Notes under the pieces: generated by a model
Database searches by the model: none
Told to the model about the DNA's origin: nothing
What the model saw: the letters and a program-made list of their open reading frames with translations, nothing else
In this document: positions 41,866-50,840 of the stretch, in pieces
How the letters are laid out: the number at the start of each line of letters is the position of its first letter
Numbering within the stretch: position 1 is the first letter of the stretch
Source of the DNA: a virus
DNA: 64,000 nt
Virus record (IMG/VR): IMGVR_UViG_3300020219_000012
Coordinates: 1-64,000 of that record
Strand: one strand, 5' to 3'
Position numbers and translations under genes: made by a program

Positions 41866-42738
41866 ATGCTGGCGTTCTCCAGGCTCGATATCATCATCGC
41901 CGAGCTCGGTGGTCCGCCATCGAACATCGCCCGCGTGCTTGTATGCTGGGAGCTGGTCACCCAGCACAGCGGCCTTCCTGCGACGCAGTTCTTCGTGGAG
42001 CGGTCGCTGTCTCCGCAGTTCACGGACGGCGAATACGACGTAATCAGTAATGCGATCCCTGGGGCCGCTGGCGATTACGTCTACGAGTACACGGACATCA
42101 CGCCCAACCTGTTCAGCTTCTGGCGGATGTACTTTTATCGAATCCGTGCGGTGACGCCGGACGGGACCGTCTACTCACAGATCCGCAGCTGGGAGACGTC
42201 GCCGCGCCCGCACGAGCTCGCCATCATCGAGCGCCATGACTTCGTGCTTCGGTACCTGCAGGGGCAGCCCAGCTTCGCCTTCGTGGAGCGCACCATCGGG
42301 TCCGCCCGCTGCAACTGCTACGACGCCACAGCAGGTCGCAGTCGGAAGTCGAACTGCACCGACTGCCTGGGGACCGGGCGGCAGCGCCCGTTCTTTGAAC
42401 CGATTCCGCTCTACGTCGACTACAACCCCGACGAGAAGCTCGTTCAGATCGCCAGCATGGGCGAGCTCCAGATGAACGAGAAGGACTCGTGGTTCTCGGC
42501 TTACCCACGGGTCAAGCCGGGAGACATCATCTACCAGGTACAGAACGCCATGCTCTGGCGCATCTCCCGGGTCAGCGTCATCCAGCCCATGGGCACGACG
42601 ATTCAGCACGTCGCCCGCCTGACCGGCCTCGAGCGCAACGAGGTTGAGTACCAGCGTCTGGTTCAGCGGATTGCCCCGGAGAGCCTCCAGGGAATCGTGC
42701 AAGAATGGGAAATGCTCAAGCGGGAGCGGATGTTCTGA
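41866..42738 (+). CDS. Neck/structural protein with Cys cluster
   Basis: 290 residues. An N-terminal Ig/fibronectin-like half (about 1-110) contains FFVERSLSPQFTDGEYDV and FYRIRAVTPDGTVYSQIRSW. A Cys group CNCYDATAGRSRKSNCTDCL (about 146-166) resembles a zinc-binding knuckle. The C-terminal half has VDYNPDEKLVQIASMGEL and VKPGDIIYQVQNAMLWRISR, a barrel like head-closure proteins. Probably at the neck. The stop overlaps the next start (TGATG). Confidence 0.5.
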   Translation: MLAFSRLDIIIAELGGPPSNIARVLVCWELVTQHSGLPATQFFVERSLSPQFTDGEYDVISNAIPGAAGDYVYEYTDITPNLFSFWRMYFYRIRAVTPDGTVYSQIRSWETSPRPHELAIIERHDFVLRYLQGQPSFAFVERTIGSARCNCYDATAGRSRKSNCTDCLGTGRQRPFFEPIPLYVDYNPDEKLVQIASMGELQMNEKDSWFSAYPRVKPGDIIYQVQNAMLWRISRVSVIQPMGTTIQHVARLTGLERNEVEYQRLVQRIAPESLQGIVQEWEMLKRERMF

Positions 42739-42983
42739 TGCGCCCATTTCTAAACGGATTCGCCCGCGAGCTAGTCAAGCTCGCCGCCTTCCCGCAGCAG
42801 GAGCAGAGCCCTGGCTCGTTTGATGCCGCAACTGCCACGTCGATGGATTCGACCTCCGGGACTGGAGCGAAGGCTGGCGTGAAGGCCGCAGTTCCCACGC
42901 AAACCGCCCAGGCCCCCAAGAAGATCTCGCCCACGCCGCTCACCACCCCAAACGCCATGGTCGACGTCGCTTCGAAGTCGTAA
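42738..42983 (+). CDS. Small tagged protein
   Basis: 81 residues, starting within the stop of the preceding gene. Begins MRPFLNGFARELVKLAAFPQ, a textbook copy of the tag, almost identical at the start to MRPFLRGFCSELVKTAF (34575) and MRPFLAAFSDELMKVG (27230). The rest is Ser/Thr/Pro/Lys-rich and disordered. A processing or delivery signal with a short cargo; function unknown. Confidence 0.6.
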   Translation: MRPFLNGFARELVKLAAFPQQEQSPGSFDAATATSMDSTSGTGAKAGVKAAVPTQTAQAPKKISPTPLTTPNAMVDVASKS

Positions 42984-43504
42984 TGAACATCTCTTCCTGG
43001 ATATCCTTTGAGCCGGGCTCCGGCGACGAGAAGTCTGAAGAGATCGACTCGCTGGCGAAGTCGCGGCTTGCCGCGCAGATCCAGACCCGCCTCCGCAATC
43101 AGGTCGACCCCGGCATCGACCTCCAGTCCGCTCGGCGCGCTCAATCGATCCAGGCCAGGGAAGCTGACGGGCAGATCGTCATCAGCGAAGACGACCAGGC
43201 CAAGCTGTTCTCCGGGGGCCAGGAGCAAGGCGAGGACGACTCTGAGCCGCCCGCTGGCAACCTGGACGATCTGTTCAAGCCAGGCTCCGGTGTGCCCGAG
43301 TCGGTCAGCAATCCCGATGGATCGACTCAGCTTGTTTTCAGATCGATCAAGGCCGCCGACGTGTTCGGCGAGCAGACCAAGCTGCGCCGCTCCGAGGCGA
43401 CCGAGCACGCCATCTCGGATGCGCTTCGCAATGGCGTGGTCGACGCCATCGAGAATGCGACCGATGAAGTCGAGCGTATGCGGGGCGGGGGCCGCGGCAG
43501 ATGA
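42983..43504 (+). CDS. Unknown neck-region protein
   Basis: 173 residues, start codon overlapping the previous stop (TAATG). Acidic, with disordered Asp/Glu/Gly-rich middle (GQEQGEDDSEPPAGNLDDLF) and a helical C-terminal end. No family recognised. Coupled to the next gene by a GATGA overlap. Confidence 0.55.
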   Translation: MNISSWISFEPGSGDEKSEEIDSLAKSRLAAQIQTRLRNQVDPGIDLQSARRAQSIQAREADGQIVISEDDQAKLFSGGQEQGEDDSEPPAGNLDDLFKPGSGVPESVSNPDGSTQLVFRSIKAADVFGEQTKLRRSEATEHAISDALRNGVVDAIENATDEVERMRGGGRGR

Positions 43505-44166
43505 GCGAGCCGGTCATCACACAGGACAACGCCCGTAGCCTCCACGACGAGACGCAGCGGTACGTGATGCCCCATCAGGTCATCAAGAACCACATCCTCG
43601 AGGTCTGCCAGCTTCTCTTCGCCGACGCCACCAACCCAACCGGGTATACGTGGTCGCCCGAGGAGGAGAAGTCGACCATCCGAATCTGCGACAAGCACGC
43701 CTTCAACCTCGACAACGTCGGGGCTAACCCAGCCGTGGTGGCCAATCGAGGACCTCAGGCGTGGGCTAAGACCTCCGGATTTCGGCAGCTCCAGGGCGTG
43801 GACCTGCGGACGGACACCAGAACCTATATTGACCTGGTCCGAGGCAGCGTCATCCTGTCCTGCTTTTCCAGGTCGGGCCTTGAGGCTGAGGACGTGGCGG
43901 GGTTCCTGTTCGAATCCCTCCAAGTCTTTCGCGATGTCCTGCGGAAAATCGCAAGACGAGGTATCATCGTGCCGCATCATCTGGGGTTCTTCAGGATCGA
44001 AGCCTCCAGCATGGGCGAAGAAGCTCTCGTTAAAAGTGACTCGCGCCCCGACATCTCGGTTGTCCCCGTGGCTATCCAGGCAACGGTCCAGCGGCGCTAC
44101 AGCGTAGAACCCACGAACTCCCAGAAGCTGCAGAACATCGAAGTCCGGACAAGCAGGCGTGGTTAG
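43501..44166 (+). CDS. Putative tail terminator/neck protein
   Basis: 221 residues. Alpha/beta sequence with DLVRGSVILSCFSRSGLEAE and FESLQVFRDVLRKIARRGII, HHLGFFRIEASSMG, and a beta C-terminus. It lies just upstream of the sheath gene, the usual place of the tail terminator. Assigned by position and fold-like pattern; not certain. Confidence 0.5.
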   Translation: MSEPVITQDNARSLHDETQRYVMPHQVIKNHILEVCQLLFADATNPTGYTWSPEEEKSTIRICDKHAFNLDNVGANPAVVANRGPQAWAKTSGFRQLQGVDLRTDTRTYIDLVRGSVILSCFSRSGLEAEDVAGFLFESLQVFRDVLRKIARRGIIVPHHLGFFRIEASSMGEEALVKSDSRPDISVVPVAIQATVQRRYSVEPTNSQKLQNIEVRTSRRG

Positions 44167-44187
44167 CAACTCATGAGGAGCATTTAG

Positions 44188-47019
44188 ATGGCATACCGCC
44201 GACCTGCAATTGAAGTCATTCAGGAGTTCCAGGAGGCCGCTGCCTCCCTGTCGCTTCCCTCCTTGCCCGCCGTTATCGTGGGGCCCGGTTATCAGATCAA
44301 GGACGACGTTAACGTCGGCGTCTATTCTGAGACCGACCTCGCCGTGACCTCCTACGTCTACTCGGGGCTGTTCGCTGGATCGATCGTCGATCTGGCCGAC
44401 GCCCCGGAGGACGAGGCCGCAGCCAACGCGCACAAGTCCGTTGGGGTCGAGCTCAAGGATGCCTTCTTGGTCAAGGAGCCCGCGCTCCCCTCGACCTCGC
44501 AGATTACCGGCAAGCTCGCCACGACGAACCTGTTCCAGGACGTCACGGTTGGAGTGTTCTCCTCGTTCGATCCGGACGCCGATGAGGCTCCAACCTTCTA
44601 CGTTGACGTCATCAGCGGCGCCGGGCTGGACCCCGCCGACGTCGGCCGCAAGCTGGTCATCGACAAGAACAGTGACAACGAGCTCGTGGTGGCGGCGGAG
44701 TGGAAGTCCTCGCTTCCCCTCCTCAACGTTGTCTACCGCGTCCTCGAGTTCCGCGAGTCCGAGGTCTACCCCGAGACCGACTTCGACGTCGCCGGCATCT
44801 CCAAGGATTCCGTCGGCGTTGACATCAACCCCGGCCTCAAGACCGTCACCGACGCGGTCCCGATGACCGTGGTCGAGGGTACCGTCCTCCTGTCGTGGCG
44901 CGCGCTGCGGCCCGACCTGGCCGGCGCCTTGACTGCATTCACCGACCTGGACTCACTCGAGGCGGTATTCGGGGTCGGCTCGATCGTCCCCGCCAACACC
45001 GGCGCCTACGCGATCAACCTCGCCCTTCTGAACACCACCACGGAGGTGAACTTCACGGGGCTTGGGGCCGCGCTGTTCACCAGCGAAGAGAACGCTTACC
45101 AGGACGCCCTCGAGTACCTCGAGAACAAGGATGTCTACGGCGTCGCGATTCTCACGCAGAACGCAGCCGTTCATCAGATCCTGAAGACCCACGTGACCGG
45201 GATGTCCCTGTCGACGGTCGGACGCGAGCGAGTTGGTTTTCTCAACCGCGTGCTCAGCACGGTCGAGGTCGCGGTGCCGGCTTCTGGCATCGGCAACGAG
45301 ATCACCGCCGGCGCCAGCAACGGCATCAGCGGCGCCACCAACACAGAGTTCAAGGATCCAACCAACGGATCGTTCATCACGGACGACGTCGGCGTCGGCT
45401 ACTTCCTTGAGATCGTCGACTACACGGCAGTCTCCGGCGTCCACCGGTCGGTAACCCCCAACGAGCGCGACTACCTCAGATCCGGCCCAGACCAGCTGCA
45501 GATCGTCGGGGCGGCTTTTACGGGGACCGACATCGGCCGTAAGATCATCGTTCGCGGCGCCACCACCGGTGCCAACAACATCGTCTTCACGATCAGTGCT
45601 GCTGCCAGCGCGATCAAGGCGACGGTGACCCCGACGCCGACGGCCGAGCTCATGCTCAGCACGACCCGGGCATGGATCGCGGACACCCAGCGCGTTATCA
45701 CGCACAACGCCGCGGACGCGGTCGTTCTGGCAACCAGCACCTGGTCGTTCCTCAACGGCGCCTTCACGGCTGCCGATGTGGGCCGCCTGCTGTTCGTGGC
45801 CGGCACGGCCACCGCGGGCAACAGCGGCGCCTTCACGATCGCCGAGATCGTCAGCGCCACGTCGATCCGGACGGTCGAGGCTCCCGCGGCTGACGAGACC
45901 CTTGGTGTCGGTGTGACCCAGAGCGTCTACACCGTCAACCGCGAGCCGGCTCGCGACGTCACCTCGGACTCGGTCAACGGTACCAGCCGTGAGTGGACCA
46001 TCCTTGGCGGCGCCTTCACGTCGGCCGACATCGGTCGACGCCTCAGTGTCGCTGGGGCATCCAGCGCTGGTAACAACAGCGCCCTCCATGTCATCGAGTC
46101 CATCGTCTCCTCGACCGTGGTCAAGACCGACAACACCACGACTCCGGTCACCGAGACGTTCAGCGGGCTCGCCGTCACCCTCTCCACGCTTGACGTGGTG
46201 TCGGTGACTCCGAGCGCGGACGAGGAAGACTACATCCTCAACACCCGCCACCAGATCGCCAGCATCTCTTCGGAGAGCTCGCTGGTCTTGGTTGCCGATG
46301 CGACCGCCGGCTTCGGCGGCACACTCGGCAGCGTCGAGTACCGCATCACCAAGGATCTATCGCTCACCGAGCAGGCGACCCTGCTGGCTGGCTACGCGAC
46401 GTCGCTGGGCACCCGTCGCCTGGTTTCGTCCTGGCCGGACGTCCTGGCAGTGTCCGTGAACTCCCTGGCCACGAAGGTCCCCGGCTACTTCGCCGGTGCC
46501 GTTCTGGCCGGCATGACGGCCGGGCTGCCCAGCCAGGCCGGGTTCACCAACCTGACCATGACCGGGTTCGTGGGTCGCGAGAACTCGGATGACCGGTTCT
46601 CGGACGCGCAGCTGGACGTCATCGCCGGCGGCGGCAACATGATCCTGACCCAGTCGGTGCCGGATGCGGCGCTGGGCGTGCGCCATCAGCTGACGACCGA
46701 CCTGTCGACGATCCAGTTCCAGGAGTTCTCGGTCACCAAGAACGTCGACCTGATTGCGCGGTTCTTCCGTGGCGTCTACCGGCCGTTCCTGGGCATCTAC
46801 AACATCACCGATGGGCTGATGGACCTGCTCAAGACCCGAGGCGAAGGTGCGTTGGCGTTCCTCAGGTCGCAGCGTGTGGCACGGCTCGGTCCGCCCATCC
46901 TGACGGGCGAGATGACCCGCATCGAGACTTCCGAGACTCAGCCCGACACCGTCGAGATCGACATCGAGATCAGCGTGCCGCTGCCGCTCAACAACATCAA
47001 GCTGACCCTGCTGGTCTAA
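44188..47019 (+). CDS. Tail sheath protein with inserted repeat domains
   Basis: 943 residues, GAGGAG before the ATG. The contractile sheath. N-terminal YRRPAIEVIQEF and LPAVIVGPGYQI, and C-terminal FFRGVYRPFLGIYNITDG, RVARLGPPILTGEM, DTVEIDIEISVPLPLNNIKL match sheath ends that form the interlocking strands. About residues 415-675 hold three related repeats of roughly 70-75 residues, each with a GAFTxxDIGRxL-like phrase and NNxxFTI strands; they make it longer than typical sheaths (roughly 450-700 residues). The repeats are probably surface Ig-like or similar domains. Confidence 0.88.
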   Translation: MAYRRPAIEVIQEFQEAAASLSLPSLPAVIVGPGYQIKDDVNVGVYSETDLAVTSYVYSGLFAGSIVDLADAPEDEAAANAHKSVGVELKDAFLVKEPALPSTSQITGKLATTNLFQDVTVGVFSSFDPDADEAPTFYVDVISGAGLDPADVGRKLVIDKNSDNELVVAAEWKSSLPLLNVVYRVLEFRESEVYPETDFDVAGISKDSVGVDINPGLKTVTDAVPMTVVEGTVLLSWRALRPDLAGALTAFTDLDSLEAVFGVGSIVPANTGAYAINLALLNTTTEVNFTGLGAALFTSEENAYQDALEYLENKDVYGVAILTQNAAVHQILKTHVTGMSLSTVGRERVGFLNRVLSTVEVAVPASGIGNEITAGASNGISGATNTEFKDPTNGSFITDDVGVGYFLEIVDYTAVSGVHRSVTPNERDYLRSGPDQLQIVGAAFTGTDIGRKIIVRGATTGANNIVFTISAAASAIKATVTPTPTAELMLSTTRAWIADTQRVITHNAADAVVLATSTWSFLNGAFTAADVGRLLFVAGTATAGNSGAFTIAEIVSATSIRTVEAPAADETLGVGVTQSVYTVNREPARDVTSDSVNGTSREWTILGGAFTSADIGRRLSVAGASSAGNNSALHVIESIVSSTVVKTDNTTTPVTETFSGLAVTLSTLDVVSVTPSADEEDYILNTRHQIASISSESSLVLVADATAGFGGTLGSVEYRITKDLSLTEQATLLAGYATSLGTRRLVSSWPDVLAVSVNSLATKVPGYFAGAVLAGMTAGLPSQAGFTNLTMTGFVGRENSDDRFSDAQLDVIAGGGNMILTQSVPDAALGVRHQLTTDLSTIQFQEFSVTKNVDLIARFFRGVYRPFLGIYNITDGLMDLLKTRGEGALAFLRSQRVARLGPPILTGEMTRIETSETQPDTVEIDIEISVPLPLNNIKLTLLV

Positions 47020-47052
47020 GCCGCCCCACTAGCTAGGTAAGGAGACTCAGCA

Positions 47053-47826
47053 ATGCCACTTCGTCCACAGGCCACGACCAGCTTCAACAACTGGAACTTT
47101 CACAACCACCACGTTCAAGAGGAACTGATGGGTGGAGAGTTCATCTCCGCCGAGACCACGCTCATCGCGGCAGGTCCGCCGCGCCTGACCGACGTCGGCA
47201 ACGGCGACACCGAGATTTCGGCCGACGAGGGCGACCTCGTCTTCCCGATCGGCGTTCTCGAAAACGTGGGCATGAGCCAGTCCAAGCAGCTGCAGCGGAT
47301 CTTCGAGATCGGCTCGAGCCGCAGCTACTTCGTGCCCGGCCGCACCGTCGGGTCGCTGACCCTGGGGCGCGTGCTCTATCACGGTCCCTCGCTGCTCAAG
47401 GTGCTCTACGCGCACTACAAGCAGAGCCGCGGCGACATCCGCTTCAACCACAAGGGCAAGGGCGCCACGATGAACCAGGGCGGCGTCCAGGTTCCTGACC
47501 CGAACGCTACCCTGCTCGAGCTCGCCTCGCTGCAGAACGAGCTGCACCGGGTGAAGTTCAACCCGGGCTACGACGACCTGTGGCTCAACCTGGCGTCGGA
47601 TCTATTCAACCAGCCGACCGGCATGGCGATCTACTTCCGCAACCAGCTCGACATGACGGTTGGCGGCGTCTACCTCGAGGAGTGCTACATCCAGGGCCAC
47701 CAGCTCTCGATCAGCTCCGGCTCAGCGCTCCTCATGGAGGGCGTCTCGCTGCAGTTCGAACAGGTTCGCCCGATCCGCATGCGCCTCGGTGGCGCAGGCC
47801 AGCCGCTCTACGCTAACGTCGGCTAA
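47053..47826 (+). CDS. Tail tube protein
   Basis: 257 residues; AAGGAGAC precedes the ATG. Follows the sheath gene, as in most myoviruses. Beta-rich with QRIFEIGSSRSYFVPGRTVG, GGVYLEECYIQGHQLSISSG and LLMEGVSLQFEQVRPI, typical of the beta-barrel of tubes with an extended N-terminal arm. Forms the inner conduit for DNA. Confidence 0.82.
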   Translation: MPLRPQATTSFNNWNFHNHHVQEELMGGEFISAETTLIAAGPPRLTDVGNGDTEISADEGDLVFPIGVLENVGMSQSKQLQRIFEIGSSRSYFVPGRTVGSLTLGRVLYHGPSLLKVLYAHYKQSRGDIRFNHKGKGATMNQGGVQVPDPNATLLELASLQNELHRVKFNPGYDDLWLNLASDLFNQPTGMAIYFRNQLDMTVGGVYLEECYIQGHQLSISSGSALLMEGVSLQFEQVRPIRMRLGGAGQPLYANVG

Positions 47827-47828
47827 TC

Positions 47829-48083
47829 ATGAACCGGCAGGCATTCGCAGATGAGCTCATGAAGGTCGCCGCCGGTGGCCTGTTCACGCGCATGGGCGCC
47901 ATCGGTGCAGCATCAGGCCTTGGCGCCCTGGGCCTTGGCAAGATGAAGCACATGATGACCGGCGATCCGTATGATGAGCCGGCGGACAACGTCCTGGGAG
48001 CCGCTGCCAAGGGCGGACTTGGCGGCCTGTCGGTTGCTGGACTCTTGCACCTGATTGGCAAGGCGTCCCGCAAGGTGCCCTAG
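47829..48083 (+). CDS. Small tagged membrane-associated protein
   Basis: 84 residues. The N-terminus MNRQAFADELMKVAAGGLF is a clear tag copy. A Gly/Ala/Leu segment (AIGAASGLGALGLGK) follows. It is the last plus-strand gene of the tail block; its TAG stop shares CTAG with the convergent minus-strand gene. Shows that the tag extends beyond head genes. Confidence 0.6.
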   Translation: MNRQAFADELMKVAAGGLFTRMGAIGAASGLGALGLGKMKHMMTGDPYDEPADNVLGAAAKGGLGGLSVAGLLHLIGKASRKVP

Positions 48084-48586
48084 CCCCAGGCTGGCACCCC
48101 GGAGAGCGCCTTCAGCGCCCGCTTCTCACAGGCATCCTCCCAGCCGGGCTGGACCGTCACCCGGATCACCTTGATGGTGAAGTAGGTGATCTGGTACTTC
48201 TCGCTGGGCGGGACGTACCTGATCTCGACCGAGCGCGGAAACACGGCGTCCATCGCAGCGATGAAGAGGATGATGGTGTCGCGCCAGTCAGCCTGAATGG
48301 GGCGCAGCGGGAACATCTGGTAGATGTAGTCGTCGCCATCCTTGGTGTGCTCGATCATCCAACGCGAGCCAGACTGCCTGAACTCCTTGTAGTGGATGGC
48401 TGTGATGCCCATCGCCTCGGCTGAGCCGGAGAGGCGCTCTCCCAGATCCCGGCTTGCCTTGTCGAGCTCGAGCTCGTCATGGAGCAGCTGGTCGATCTCA
48501 GCCGCACGGCGGCGCACCGACTCCTTGTTCTCTTTGGCTTCGTCGGCCTTCCTGGCGACCGATCCGGAATCAAACATTCGTCCCAT
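48080..48586 (-). CDS. Unknown protein at the end of the minus-strand block
   Basis: 168 residues. N-terminal half is a charged helix (KADEAKENKESVRRRAAEID), the C-terminal half alpha/beta with WRDTIILFIAAMDAVFP and YFTIKVIRVTVQPGW. No family recognised. It lies 65 bases after the preceding minus-strand gene. Confidence 0.55.
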   Translation of the reverse strand: MGRMFDSGSVARKADEAKENKESVRRRAAEIDQLLHDELELDKASRDLGERLSGSAEAMGITAIHYKEFRQSGSRWMIEHTKDGDDYIYQMFPLRPIQADWRDTIILFIAAMDAVFPRSVEIRYVPPSEKYQITYFTIKVIRVTVQPGWEDACEKRALKALSGVPAWG

Positions 48587-48651
48587 GAAAGGGACGGTAT
48601 GCCAAAACCTACGCTTCCGTCAACGCCGATGCGCAGGCTAAAAAAGGTGGC

Positions 48652-49005
48652 TCACGTGAACATGTAGACGCGAAACTTCGCGTTCGCCGTCGTCGTCACC
48701 GACAGAGCGGTCAGCCCGCCATTGGGATTGAACCAAGCCCAGAACCCGCCATCGACCGAGATGGGTAGGACCTCGGTGGAGCCATTGATCTTGAGGTCAC
48801 CCTCCCCGGTCTCTACTTCGATGTAGCAGGCCTTGGCGTCGGTCAGCCGGCCCATCAGGCTCTGGTCGGTCTGCGCGCCAGTGATGCCCACGTCGTCGAC
48901 AGTGCGCTGCGTGTAGATCAGCGAGGCGCTGAACGTGCGGGTCGGCGGGGTCGCCTCGGCGCCCAGAGGAAAGGAGATCGTCCCGGCGATGGTCAAGGTC
49001 GGCAT
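48652..49005 (-). CDS. Beta-sandwich-like protein, unknown
   Basis: 117 residues, Thr/Ser/Ala/Val-rich, with TISFPLGAEATPPTRTFSAS and a C-terminal ALSVTTTANAKFRVYMFT. Looks like a small beta-sandwich of the kind found in phage virion accessories, but it lies with DNA-metabolism genes on the minus strand. No family recognised. Confidence 0.5.
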   Translation of the reverse strand: MPTLTIAGTISFPLGAEATPPTRTFSASLIYTQRTVDDVGITGAQTDQSLMGRLTDAKACYIEVETGEGDLKINGSTEVLPISVDGGFWAWFNPNGGLTALSVTTTANAKFRVYMFT

Positions 49006-49020
49006 CGCCCGATACTACAC

Positions 49021-49812
49021 CTACTCAACGAGCACGGCAGCCCGGTCGATCTTCTCGTGGAAAGCCGGGTCCGCCGAGGCGACGAAGCTAAGGAGCGCGC
49101 CCGCAGACTCGCGATACTCGGTCGGGGTCATCGCACCGGAGAGGTGCTGGATCCTCTGAAGGATGAAGGCCGTCTGAAAGACGTCCTGCATGCAGTAGGT
49201 GTCGATCTCAAGGAACTTGCCCTCCTTGAATGCATCGTAGACCTTGCTGCCGTCGATGCCGACCTTGCCGGGTAGACCCATCAGCATCGCCAGGTTTGCC
49301 ATGTGCGGCCGCTGGAACGATCCCTTGTTGGTCCAGAGCTCCGCCAGGTCCATGTGGTGACCGGCGTAGCGATCGCGATACTCCTTGGACCACTGCGACT
49401 TGCCGCCCTTGTTGTCGTCGAGAAGGCCGAAGTACCACGGCATGGGGATACCGTAGCGAAAGGCCCTGGTTTGCAAGACCGGAACATCAAACCCTCGGCC
49501 ATGCCAGTCGACCAGGCGAAGCGGTTCCCGTTGCTCGAATAGAGAGCCGGAGGCGGCGGCGCTCCACCGCTCAATCATCTCCTTCTCGCTCTTGCCGCCA
49601 GCTAGGCCGCCGGCCGCGCAGCCACCCTTGACCGGCCTGAACCGTTCATCCAGGGCCAGCATCCCGATCGTCACAACCCTGTGCATTGAGATCGGCGGGA
49701 AGTCCGGGACGGGCTTCCCCTTCTCTGCCGAGATCCTGCACTCCTCGGCCCACGTCGACTGAAGCTCCGTCTCCGGGATCGTCTCGATGTCCTGAACCAG
49801 ATATTTGACCAT
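49021..49812 (-). CDS. Predicted 3'-5' exonuclease (PolB-like DEDDy family)
   Basis: 263 residues; GGAGAAGC precedes the ATG. The N-terminal LVQDIETIPE carries the first acidic pair (Exo I, D8/E10). DWHGRGFDVPVLQTRAF is the Exo II-like block, and IDTYCMQDVFQTAFILQR holds the Tyr and Asp of a DEDDy Exo III. This is the pattern of the exonuclease family related to the PolB proofreading domain, found as a stand-alone protein. It probably removes 3' ends in replication or repair. No polymerase gene is visible in the window. Confidence 0.75.
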   Translation of the reverse strand: MVKYLVQDIETIPETELQSTWAEECRISAEKGKPVPDFPPISMHRVVTIGMLALDERFRPVKGGCAAGGLAGGKSEKEMIERWSAAASGSLFEQREPLRLVDWHGRGFDVPVLQTRAFRYGIPMPWYFGLLDDNKGGKSQWSKEYRDRYAGHHMDLAELWTNKGSFQRPHMANLAMLMGLPGKVGIDGSKVYDAFKEGKFLEIDTYCMQDVFQTAFILQRIQHLSGAMTPTEYRESAGALLSFVASADPAFHEKIDRAAVLVE

Positions 49813-50251
49813 GCTGCTTCTCCAGGAAGAGCCATCGCCCTTCTCGTCGGTGGACCGGACGACCGATTTTCACCATCTCTTCGTAGGTGAAATTTCCTGT
49901 CTTGGCCGGCAGATCGCTTGGGTGGATTCGATACGCAGTATCTAGAGAGACTCTGACAATGCCAAAGGCCTCCACCCCCGCCCTGTCCATTTTTCGCAGC
50001 ATAGAGATCTGTGGGCCCGAGAAGGTGTGCTTGAGCATCTGTCCAATGCGGCGCCCCCTGTGGAGGGAGTTCGGCATCAGTGGCTGAATCTGCTTGGCCT
50101 CCACCGCCAAGGGCCTCTCGTCCAGGCGCCAGCACAGCAGGTCTGGGATCCCGAGCGTGTAGCCATCGTTTGGCCTGACGATGACTGCCGCATCCCCGTA
50201 GATGAGCTCGAGCGTCCTGATGAGCGCATCGACGAATCCGCGCTCAACCAT
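49646..50251 (-). CDS. PD-(D/E)XK nuclease, Holliday-junction-resolvase-like or VRR-NUC-like
   Basis: 201 residues from the ATG at 50251, overlapping the preceding stop. GIPDLLCWRLDERPLAVEAK contains the PD ... E-x-K nuclease signature (about residues 33-52), preceded by DALIRTLELIYGDAAVIVRP. The ORF then runs 167 bases out of frame into the exonuclease gene, where the amino acids look non-native. Its real C-terminus may be shorter than the stop suggests, or this is one of several long overlaps in the region. Could cut branched DNA or ends. Confidence 0.65.
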   Translation of the reverse strand: MVERGFVDALIRTLELIYGDAAVIVRPNDGYTLGIPDLLCWRLDERPLAVEAKQIQPLMPNSLHRGRRIGQMLKHTFSGPQISMLRKMDRAGVEAFGIVRVSLDTAYRIHPSDLPAKTGNFTYEEMVKIGRPVHRREGRWLFLEKQHGQISGSGHRDDPGDGASVDVGRGVQDLGREGEARPGLPADLNAQGCDDRDAGPG

Positions 50252-50840
50252 ACCGCCTGGCCTTGCCGATCTCGAAGGTGGTCTTGACCGCCGCCCCCGT
50301 GGCATCAATTCGTATCACTTGCTCTCCCAGCCCGGGCTGCTTGAAGGTCGGGTCCCTGGGCGGCCAGGAGCCTGACATTTTAATAACCGCCGCGACGGTC
50401 GGGTTGAGCCAGGTGAGCATCTCATCGACGGTGCACCAGTTGACCCCCAGTGGCTTACGCGATGACATGCGGGGTATGAGATAGAGCTCGCCCAGCGGCG
50501 AGGAGAACTGGATGTATCTGATATTCATCCACTTGACGTATCGGAGTTCCCAGAGCTCTGGGTCCAGGTGGGTCGTGCGATACACTTCGGCGAGCCGCTC
50601 GTTGACTCGCTCCCAGGCCAGTATCACGCTATCGAGCTCCTTGTCGAAGCGAGAGGTGTCCTCGTCTCGGATGGAGTTCTCGACCTGCAGGCAAAGCTGG
50701 TCCAGGTATGGCTGAACCTTCGGATCGCCGGCCGCGTAGTCATTCCATCCGGGGAGACGCTCAGATTGAAGACGTGTCACTTCCCGGACGAGGCGAGCTC
50801 GCAGCTTCGCCTCCGTCGTCATGGGTTGGTCGCTGGTCAT
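50244..50840 (-). CDS. Unknown protein
   Basis: 198 residues from the ATG at 50840 (GGGGTG upstream); a GTG six bases earlier is an alternative. Helical N-terminal half (LRARLVREVTRLQSERLPGW), then a more beta C-terminal half with LGELYLIPRMSSRKPLG. No family recognised. Between the OB-fold and nuclease genes. Confidence 0.6.
   Translation of the reverse strand: MTSDQPMTTEAKLRARLVREVTRLQSERLPGWNDYAAGDPKVQPYLDQLCLQVENSIRDEDTSRFDKELDSVILAWERVNERLAEVYRTTHLDPELWELRYVKWMNIRYIQFSSPLGELYLIPRMSSRKPLGVNWCTVDEMLTWLNPTVAAVIKMSGSWPPRDPTFKQPGLGEQVIRIDATGAAVKTTFEIGKARRYG

Noticed and set aside
44953-46251. 432-codon open frame opposite the tail sheath
   Set aside because: Shadow of the sheath gene; low-complexity Arg/Gly/Asp translation and no start site.
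50028-50308. Upstream extension MMPRGRRSRPPSRSARP for the nuclease
   Set aside because: The residues are Arg/Pro-rich shadow sequence within the previous gene. The ATG at 50251 gives a normal start.
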